Shown here piece after piece: positions 6,031 to 10,785 of a DNA stretch of 10,785 nt. Within the stretch, counting starts at the first letter, position 1. The number at the start of each line of letters is the position of its first letter. Below the pieces are notes generated by a model. It did not search any database, had not been told where the DNA came from, and saw only the letters and a list, made by a program, of their open reading frames with translations. A program made the position numbers and the translations under genes. Source of the stretch: Caldora sp. SIO3E6 (GTDB lineage Bacteria; Cyanobacteriota; Cyanobacteriia; Cyanobacteriales; Coleofasciculaceae); contig JAAHHL010000142.1 in the NCBI GenBank assembly GCA_010672185.1, forward strand, positions 1 to 10,785, in the 5' to 3' direction.

Positions 6031-6050
6031 TTAGAATAGATTTTGGCTCA
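6006..6050. repeat. Direct repeat (right copy) around the large inverted-repeat element
   Basis: This is the partner of 5097-5141, sharing GACACAGCTAAAATG followed by TTAGAA and TTTTG in the same orientation. Confidence 0.65.
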
Positions 6051-6088
6051 AACAGAAATTTACAAGAAAAGCTTTCGATTCCTATTTC

Positions 6089-6127
6089 ACTATTTTAGGT
6101 GTGTCACGCCAGTACTTTAGTCGTGGG
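6089..6127. repeat. Second copy of the TTTTAGGTGTGTC repeat end
   Basis: TTTTAGGTGTGTC(A/G)CGCCA is shared with 5987-6004. Past that, AGTCGTG (6119-6125) is the reverse complement of CACGACT (6004-6010), so the two copies could pair around the stretch between them. No protein-coding gene lies from 6031 to 6258. Confidence 0.6.
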
Positions 6128-6190
6128 ATTTCACGTAATTAGACCTTTGTTCTTTGTACTAATAATAAAGCAGTTAGCGGCTATCCTTTT

Positions 6191-6214
6191 CCGCGTCTCC
6201 GCGTCTCCGTGTCC
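6191..6214. repeat. 8-bp tandem repeat (CCGCGTCT type)
   Basis: CCGCGTCT, CCGCGTCT and CCGTGTCC run head to tail 45 bp beyond the stop codon of the lipoprotein gene. CCGCGTCT-type octamers are a familiar cyanobacterial intergenic repeat. Confidence 0.7.
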
Positions 6215-6258
6215 GGTGCGTCAGTCAAAACTAGCATTCTCAGATGCCTATAAGCTTA

Positions 6259-7740
6259 TCACTTCTGAGGCCAAGAAATATTAGGATGACTAGCAAGGAA
6301 ACTGGCAACCGCTGCTGCTCCGTAGCGATTCAGATGGCTAGGATCGGCAAAATATTGATTTTGGTTTAGCCACAGCCTGCCCATATCAATAAACGTCAAG
6401 CCTGTTTGCCCCCGCATCAACTTCTCAAACTGTACCTCACGTCTCGATCGCTCCCAATCCAAATAGTTTTGGCTAACGGGTAAATTAACTAATACCAGGG
6501 GAACTTGTTGCTGCATAGCAAATGCCCTAACTGAGTTGAGAGCATTCCATTGGGGACCAGAAAAACTAAAGGGTTGGTAATCCCCATCATACAAACCTGC
6601 TACTCGCGGATGAGTCTGATAGTAGGTACTGGGGTTGAAACGACTCTCCAATGGTAGGAAGCCGTTGGCATCAATGGCAACAGTACTATAACTATTGTCA
6701 GGGGCATTCTTGACTAATGTCAGTCGCTGGGGAGTGGTTGTGCCAGTTAACTGAGTTAAGAGTAGTAGTTCAGGAGAGGAGGGTTCGGGATTGCTGGAAG
6801 TCTCGAAGGGAACTCTTGCTATCCGCCACTCTTCGGAAGTATTACTAGAATTAGCTACATTTGCCGAAGTCTCTGACTTCTCTGTAGTCGTTTGGGAAAT
6901 AGTGGAGTCGGGAATTGCTCCACAATCTTGGTTAACTTCAGGTACAGTTGGAGGCAGTGTCGGACGATTTCCTGCCATCACCATTTGGTATCCTGGAGAT
7001 GAGGCTAAATTTTGGTAAGTACGGTCTACTCGTCCACTATTAAAGGAGCGTACCCCATCTGCCCAGATAATGAGTTTTGGTAGTTGTTCTGTAGTCAACA
7101 GTTGCCGCAATTGGAAGGCAACCATTTGACCAGTTGCACCATTAATGCCAAAGTTAAATACCTTGAGATTGCCTTTACCTTGATTTGCTAACTGTCCCTC
7201 TAGTTGTCTGGGGTCAACTCCTACTAAAGCGCGAGAGCTACCCACAATCAAGACATCTGGGGGGCCAACCGTAGCGATATAGGATAAATACAGTAGTAGC
7301 TGTTCGTCAAAAATCTGGTTATTAAAACTAGCAAAAGGCAGGGATGGAGGAGTAGAAGAGGCTTTTTTTTGAGCTAAATTCAGCGCTTTGAGATACTCTA
7401 CTACTTTTTTTTGGGCAAAAGCTCGTTTAGGACTATTCTGAGGTACTGCTTGCATCCCCTCGATCGCTTGTACCCATCTTAAGACAACTAAATCCCAATC
7501 TTGTTGTGATTGAGCGGTTTGGGCAAGGGTTGCTGCACTGTTGGCTTTGCTAATTCCCTTGGTAAAAGGACTAATTGGGGGACAGACGGAGGGAGGGTTT
7601 TGCCCGTTAGCCACCACATTGCGGGTGTTGGCATTGTTGTTGATGTTAAGCTTTGGCAGTGAAGTTTGGGAACAGCCTGTGGCAACTAAGAGTAAAGCGA
7701 TGGTAGCTGCACTGTTGAGTGGCAAGGAGAGTTTTGGCAT
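6259..7740 (-). CDS. Lipoprotein with SGNH-hydrolase-like (DUF1574-type) domain
   Basis: This 493-residue protein starts with a lipoprotein signal peptide: a basic MPK start, a hydrophobic helix and the lipobox VATGC with C23 as lipid-anchored residue. A polar, Asn-rich spacer follows, then a helical region (about 65-127) with DWDLVVLRWVQAIEGMQAVP, a conserved N-terminal module of cyanobacterial proteins. The C-terminal part carries SGNH-like marks: VLIVGSSRA with the candidate nucleophile S169, NFGINGATGQ (196-205) as the Gly/Asn block, and DPSHLNRYGA with D466 and H469 completing a Ser-Asp-His set. Such proteins act as acyl esterases or O-acetyl transferases on envelope polysaccharides, often beside MBOAT genes. 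None is visible here, so the substrate is unknown. A Ser/Thr-rich insert (about 257-345) sits between the blocks. The ATG at 7740 follows a HIP1 site and has only a weak AGG ahead of it. Confidence 0.82.
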   Translation of the reverse strand: MPKLSLPLNSAATIALLLVATGCSQTSLPKLNINNNANTRNVVANGQNPPSVCPPISPFTKGISKANSAATLAQTAQSQQDWDLVVLRWVQAIEGMQAVPQNSPKRAFAQKKVVEYLKALNLAQKKASSTPPSLPFASFNNQIFDEQLLLYLSYIATVGPPDVLIVGSSRALVGVDPRQLEGQLANQGKGNLKVFNFGINGATGQMVAFQLRQLLTTEQLPKLIIWADGVRSFNSGRVDRTYQNLASSPGYQMVMAGNRPTLPPTVPEVNQDCGAIPDSTISQTTTEKSETSANVANSSNTSEEWRIARVPFETSSNPEPSSPELLLLTQLTGTTTPQRLTLVKNAPDNSYSTVAIDANGFLPLESRFNPSTYYQTHPRVAGLYDGDYQPFSFSGPQWNALNSVRAFAMQQQVPLVLVNLPVSQNYLDWERSRREVQFEKLMRGQTGLTFIDMGRLWLNQNQYFADPSHLNRYGAAAVASFLASHPNISWPQK

Positions 7741-7743
7741 AAT

Positions 7744-7751
7744 GCGATCGC
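7744..7751. promoter_or_regulatory. HIP1 octamer in the leader of the lipoprotein gene
   Basis: GCGATCGC lies three bases upstream of the ATG at 7740, where a ribosome binding site would be expected. HIP1 is a cyanobacterial genome signature and a methylation target in some species. A regulatory role here is not shown. Confidence 0.5.
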
Positions 7752-7819
7752 CTGTTTTGGAAGTAATGAATAATTAACAATGAAAATTAATAATTAATAA
7801 TGCTAATTAAATTGTGTAT

Positions 7820-7889
7820 ATCGTAGGGGCGGGTTTAGCGATAATTTAGACCATTTGACCCGAATATTTCTTTCAAAACCCGCCCAACA
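7820..7889. repeat. Dispersed hairpin repeat, copy 3 (reverse orientation)
   Basis: ATCGTAGGGGCGGGTTTAG leads to AAACCCGCCCAACA, with the perfect stem GGGCGGGTTT (7827-7836) and AAACCCGCCC (7876-7885). It matches the reverse complement of 5631-5700 along about 70 bp. It lies between the lipoprotein leader and the end of the lectin-like gene. Confidence 0.8.
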
Positions 7890-7940
7890 ACATCCCCAGG
7901 TTAACGCAACCAATCCCCAGCTCCCCCAACCCCATAGGCA

Positions 7941-7961
7941 TTTTGAATTTTGAATTTTGAA
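7941..7961. repeat. 7-bp tandem repeat (TTTTGAA, three units)
   Basis: TTTTGAA occurs three times without change just downstream of the lectin-like gene. It is followed by a small CCGC/GCGG hairpin at 7964-7974. Confidence 0.88.
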
Positions 7962-7976
7962 TTCCGCGAAGCGGTA

Positions 7977-8372
7977 CTAGCCTGTATAAGCAAATACAGA
8001 TAGAGTGACAAAAAGGTCATTGAAGTCGCGATCGCCTGCATTTGCCCCTCCATCATTCGTGATGAAAGAGTAACGGTGCAAGAAAACTTCACCTTTTTCA
8101 ACAATGGTGTCTTCACCTACTAGTATGCCAGAACCCTCTGTTAGGGTAACTGTGTAGGTTCCATCTCCTCCTGAGGTAAAGCTACCTCCACCGACATAAG
8201 TAAAGACTCCACCACTCCTGCTGCTGCCAGAAGCAGAGAATACTTCATTGCCGCTAGAATCAACAATCTTTACTGTTTGATTACCACCTGATTGAGCAAA
8301 GGCAGCAACTGTTACTAACTTGCCGCTGGGGTCAATACTAATTTGTTGTGGACCGGTGACAGCACTAGGCAT
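7977..8372 (-). CDS. PA-IIL (LecB)-like calcium-dependent lectin, putative
   Basis: This 131-residue beta-rich protein has no signal peptide or membrane segment. It resembles the fucose/mannose-binding lectin LecB of Pseudomonas (114 residues), by my alignment from memory. LVTVAAFAQSGGNQTVKI (19-36) matches the LecB stretch VTAFANSSGTQTVNV. The calcium loop DRDFND (114-119) matches DNDYND of LecB, whose acidic and Asn side chains hold two Ca ions that bind the sugar directly. The protein also ends in Gly, as LecB does, where the terminal carboxylate reaches the neighbouring subunit's calcium. Differences: Q27 replaces the Ca ligand Asn21, N106 replaces Glu95, the loop before DRDFND is four residues longer, and two extra residues precede the terminal Gly. 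The specificity loop reads SGG (28-30). The alternative is a DUF4114-like domain, which also has DxDFND. The ATG at 8372 has only a weak ribosome site. It appears to stand alone. Confidence 0.68.
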   Translation of the reverse strand: MPSAVTGPQQISIDPSGKLVTVAAFAQSGGNQTVKIVDSSGNEVFSASGSSRSGGVFTYVGGGSFTSGGDGTYTVTLTEGSGILVGEDTIVEKGEVFLHRYSFITNDGGANAGDRDFNDLFVTLSVFAYTG

Positions 8373-8500
8373 AATACACTTAGATTCTTAATTTTTGCCT
8401 TATAAAGGATGCACTTTTAGCCCGCCGTAGTCTACTGAATTTGATAAATTGTAATATATATAGCAGTTCGCTCTGGTATCGTTACAAGTTTGGCTGATTC

Positions 8501-8534
8501 GGGAATTGGGAATTGGGAATTGGGAATTGGGAAT
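8501..8534. repeat. 7-bp tandem repeat (GGGAATT type)
   Basis: Four full GGGAATT units and GGGAAT follow one another without change. Confidence 0.93.
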
Positions 8535-8543
8535 AGAAAATAC

Positions 8544-8629
8544 GAAGTTTTATTGATAGTTGTAAATACACTAGCGCGAGGCGCTATAGCTTCTCATTTT
8601 ATAGATTAATTTTTCTTTACTAAAACTTC
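8544..8629. repeat. Nested inverted repeat with TAGCGC-GAG-GCGCTA core
   Basis: Outer arms GAAGTTTTA (8544-8552) and TAAAACTTC (8621-8629) are perfect complements. Inside lies the perfect hairpin TAGCGC/GCGCTA (8572-8586). The inner palindrome looks like a common short cyanobacterial repeat; the outer arms may mark a larger unit that contains it. Confidence 0.6.
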
Positions 8630-8665
8630 ATGGAGCGTCGCTATTATCGCCTAAGTCTTAGTGAT

Positions 8666-8724
8666 ACTTCCTGACTTAATCTCAAACCTTTGATAAGCCC
8701 TAATTGGGGTTTGCTTCAGGAAGT
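8666..8724. repeat. 59-nt hairpin with 9-bp outer stem
   Basis: ACTTCCTGA (8666-8674) pairs perfectly with TCAGGAAGT (8716-8724). Inside, CAAACC (8683-8688) pairs with GGTTTG (8708-8713) around a loop containing CCCTAATT. No U-tract follows, so it is not an obvious terminator. It could be a repeat or part of a structured RNA. Confidence 0.62.
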
Positions 8725-8744
8725 CCTCTTGAGAAGAGTTTATA

Positions 8745-8789
8745 TGCGCACATTTTCTCCATTATTAATGATAATAGCAAAAAATAATC
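8745..8789. repeat. Diverged dispersed repeat (pairs with 5711-5753)
   Basis: It shares TGCGCA, TTCTCCATT, TAAT and CAAAAAATAA with 5711-5753 in the same order. Confidence 0.45.
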
Positions 8790-8817
8790 TCTTTTACAAT
8801 CAATCAAGAGCGAATCC

Positions 8818-8834
8818 ACTGGCAGGATGCCAGT
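8818..8834. repeat. Palindrome ACTGGCA-GGA-TGCCAGT followed by TTCCAC
   Basis: It is a perfect 7-bp stem with loop GGA and downstream TCCAC. The hairpin at 1820-1838 has the same loop and the same TTCCACA tail but a different, also perfect, stem. The stems differ in matching positions, which marks the two as a family held together by structure. Confidence 0.78.
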
Positions 8835-8859
8835 TCCACGGATGTTAGATTAATTCGAT

Positions 8860-8884
8860 GTTGGGTAACATATATTAACCCAAC
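8860..8884 (-). terminator. Inverted repeat beyond the dynamin-like gene, possible terminator
   Basis: GTTGGGTAA (8860-8868) pairs with TTAACCCAAC (8875-8884) with one unpaired base. It lies 15 bp past the stop codon of the minus-strand gene. There is no strong U-tract, so termination is a guess. GTTGGGT palindromes are also a common cyanobacterial repeat. Confidence 0.4.
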
Positions 8885-8898
8885 CCATGAAACTGGAG

Positions 8899-10545
8899 TT
8901 ATTTTATATTAGCCAGTAAAGTCTGCAATAACTGTAACTGATGATGCTGAGCTGTCATCTTTAATGGTTCTGTAGTAACTGGAAAATTAATTATTTTAGC
9001 TACAGCTTCCTCATATTCCTGTAAAGTCGTGAAAGCTTCTGTACTGAAATGGGTAAGATATTCCTTGGCTGCTTCCTCATAAACTTGGGTAACTTGTTGG
9101 GAAGTAGGGGTAGTTGATAAGTTTTGCTGTGGTTGCTTCTGTCGGGATTTTTTAAAGATATAGCTTGCTCCCCCTGCCACTGCTGCACCCACCGGTCCTC
9201 CTAAAGCCCAACCAATTCCCGTAGCAACTGCTACCGGAGTAACACTGCTGGATTGCTGGGTAACAGGAGGTGGTGGAGGGGTATCAACTTGGGGAGTTTC
9301 CAGAAAATCAATAGCTAGCGCTGTAGGAGATTGCTGCTCAAAAAATTCACAGGCTTTAGTAACCCAATCGACAATTGCTTGTTGATAATCTCTGACTTCT
9401 TGCTGGAATTGTCCAGTTTCTTGGGTACTAAATTTACCTTGTTGCAGTGCTAGAGCCATTTCTGATTGATAGCGCTCTAATAATTTGGGTAAATACAACC
9501 AACTCTGGAAATCCGAAACACTGGCTCTGAAACCTTGTTGAATCAGTTTTTGGGCTTTTTGTTTGAGCTCCAACTTAGCATGATGTTTCTCTTGCAGAGC
9601 GACTATTTCAGTAGATACTTCCTCGATTTTAGCTTCAAGAGCTTGCTGAAGCTGAGGAGCGATCGCGAGCACCCTGGGTAAACGAATTGCCGTCTTTTCT
9701 TGCTGTGCTGCCACAATTGTTTGTAAGGCTGATTCAAAGGTAGCAAGTCCGGTAGTTTGAGCAGCAGCAGTATCTCCTTTAAGTCTGGCTCTTAAAGCTG
9801 GAAGGGCATCAACTCGATAAAGATTACTGACATTCTGGGGTAATTTTGCCCGAAAGCTTTCTGCGACAAATCGGAGACGATGGTAAACTTCTTTTTGGTC
9901 TTCTGGTGCTAATAAGTTCAGGAAATTAACGACAAAAACCACAGTTTCAATACCCCGGTCCAGCAACCAATCCCTCAAGTTTTCCCGTTCACCCAAAGTC
10001 ATTAGTTGGCGACAATCTAGTACCTGAACTACTAAATCTGCCGTTAGTAATTGCTCTCGCACCAAAGTGTTTTGGGCTTGTTGATCATTAGTTCCCGGTA
10101 AATCGAGAAATTCGACTCCAGTTTGCAAGAAGGGATGGGAGCAGTACACTGTTACCTCGGTAACATCACTGCGCATACATCTTTGGTTATCCAGAATAGC
10201 GTATTGTTGGAGCAGCTCTGTACCCTTTTCCCTAATTTCTGTGCCGTCTGTTAGGGTAATGTGGCTACTTAGTTCTGCTCCATAGCGGACATGAATGGCT
10301 GCACCTGTAGTAGGAACCAAATCAATAGGTAAAGTAAGTTTACCTAACAGAGCATTGAGCAGAGTTGACTTACCATAATTAAAGGGACCAAAGACAGCAA
10401 TCCGAAAACCAGGATTCTCAAAATAGTCGCAGATAGTGACTACATCTCGATAAAGCTGGGAATTTGGCTCCAATCCCAGCACACCTAAAGTTGACCTCAG
10501 ATTACTGATAAGATTAGGGTTAACTTCCTGCTGTTGTCTATCCAT
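8899..10545 (-). CDS. Bacterial dynamin-like GTPase
   Basis: This 548-residue protein carries a dynamin-type GTPase domain and belongs to the bacterial dynamin-like proteins, which bind and remodel membranes using GTP. From the ATG at 10545 the motifs are the P-loop GPFNYGKST (53-61, K59), the switch-I Thr in VPTTGA (79-80), and DLPG (148-151). The fourth motif reads NFLN (207-210) in place of NKxD, a divergence I recall from cyanobacterial members. After the GTPase domain comes a helical, partly coiled-coil stalk (about 290-400), a proline stretch PPPPP (423-427), and a Gly/Ala-rich hydrophobic hairpin (435-464) ending in FKKSRQK. The hairpin is the likely membrane paddle. A helical C-terminal part completes the stalk. 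The frame stays open 80 codons further upstream, but that part is only repeat translation, so I chose MDRQQQEV. There is no strong ribosome site, and no second dynamin gene is visible. Confidence 0.9.
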   Translation of the reverse strand: MDRQQQEVNPNLISNLRSTLGVLGLEPNSQLYRDVVTICDYFENPGFRIAVFGPFNYGKSTLLNALLGKLTLPIDLVPTTGAAIHVRYGAELSSHITLTDGTEIREKGTELLQQYAILDNQRCMRSDVTEVTVYCSHPFLQTGVEFLDLPGTNDQQAQNTLVREQLLTADLVVQVLDCRQLMTLGERENLRDWLLDRGIETVVFVVNFLNLLAPEDQKEVYHRLRFVAESFRAKLPQNVSNLYRVDALPALRARLKGDTAAAQTTGLATFESALQTIVAAQQEKTAIRLPRVLAIAPQLQQALEAKIEEVSTEIVALQEKHHAKLELKQKAQKLIQQGFRASVSDFQSWLYLPKLLERYQSEMALALQQGKFSTQETGQFQQEVRDYQQAIVDWVTKACEFFEQQSPTALAIDFLETPQVDTPPPPPVTQQSSSVTPVAVATGIGWALGGPVGAAVAGGASYIFKKSRQKQPQQNLSTTPTSQQVTQVYEEAAKEYLTHFSTEAFTTLQEYEEAVAKIINFPVTTEPLKMTAQHHQLQLLQTLLANIK

Positions 10546-10785
10546 TGGCCTAGTTGTAGGGGCAGGTGGGTGAGCGAAAAAAAGGGTGGGGAGCGGAGGA
10601 GCGGAGGAGCGGAGGAGCGGAGGGGCGGAGGAGCGGAGGGGCGGAGGAAGAAGAGAGAACTGATAATTTTTGGATACAAAGCTCAAGAAATCCCAACCAA
10701 AATTTCGTTCACCCGGGGCAGGTTTACCAACAAGAATTAATATCAAGTTCGGTTGAATACTTACACTTCGCTTGCAATAAGGCAA
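10546..10785. other. Upstream region of the dynamin-like gene; no gene seen
   Basis: The minus-strand frame happens to be open to the right edge but encodes low-complexity Pro/Ser/Leu repeats from the 8-bp array and nothing recognisable beyond it. The region most likely contains the promoter of the dynamin-like gene. I cannot place the promoter. Confidence 0.55.
10590..10645. repeat. 8-bp minisatellite, seven units
   Basis: The units are GGAGCGGA four times, then GGGGCGGA, GGAGCGGA and GGGGCGGA. The array lies 45 bp upstream of the chosen start of the dynamin-like gene, on a strongly purine-biased plus strand. Confidence 0.95.

Larger units (their letters stand above)
8373..8898. other. Repeat-rich gap between the lectin-like and dynamin-like genes
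   Basis: I see no gene on either strand in these 526 bp. The region holds the lectin-gene leader, a heptamer array (8501-8534), a two-level hairpin (8544-8629), another hairpin (8666-8724), a diverged repeat (8745-8789), a palindrome (8818-8834) and an inverted repeat beyond the dynamin-like stop codon (8860-8884). Confidence 0.7.

Noticed and set aside
6099..6284. 61-codon plus-strand frame after the 709-bp element
   Set aside because: It runs through a repeat end and the octamer array into the end of the lipoprotein gene. It has no ribosome site or domain.
7901..8116. 71-codon minus-strand frame overlapping the lectin-like gene
   Set aside because: It is a different frame of the same DNA and its end is the TTTTGAA repeat. 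The lectin-like frame has the recognisable motifs.

Overview
The window looks like a stretch of a filamentous cyanobacterial chromosome. The octamer GCGATCGC (HIP1) occurs eight times (598, 2056, 2442, 3965, 5367, 7744, 8028 and 9659). Most gaps between genes carry 7-bp tandem repeats of the cyanobacterial STRR type. The proteins belong to families typical of cyanobacteria: a C-DES-like cyst(e)ine lyase, a Uma2 nuclease, a kinase with TPRs, a GUN4 remnant and a dynamin-like GTPase. There is no integrase, intact transposase, tRNA or rRNA gene, and no CRISPR array.

Layout. 1-909 (+) is the 3' part of a class V aminotransferase-fold gene that is cut by the left edge. All remaining genes are on the minus strand. 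1013-1135 is a 40-residue GUN4-like fragment just downstream of a Uma2-family protein (1165-1731). 1882-2109 is a small antitoxin-like protein with no toxin beside it, and an intrinsic terminator separates it from the Uma2 gene. 2161-2304 is a fold-back element with a 9-bp minisatellite at its tip. 2354-4831 is a membrane-anchored Ser/Thr kinase with five C-terminal TPRs. 4832-6258 has no convincing gene. It is packed with repeats, the most striking being an 87-bp inverted repeat (5251-5337 and 5873-5959) around a core of smaller hairpin repeats. 6259-7740 is an SGNH/DUF1574-like lipoprotein. 7977-8372 is a small protein resembling the calcium-dependent PA-IIL (LecB) lectins. 8373-8898 is another repeat-rich gap. 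8899-10545 is a dynamin-like GTPase, with an 8-bp minisatellite upstream.

The genes do not form one obvious operon or pathway. Each minus-strand gene is separated from the next by 150 to 1,400 bp of repeat-rich DNA, except the Uma2 gene and the GUN4 fragment, which lie 29 nt apart. The window is best read as unlinked housekeeping, signalling and surface genes in a repeat-littered chromosome. The items most worth following up are the LecB-like lectin, the two fold-back elements (144 bp and 709 bp), the GUN4 remnant and the orphan antitoxin.
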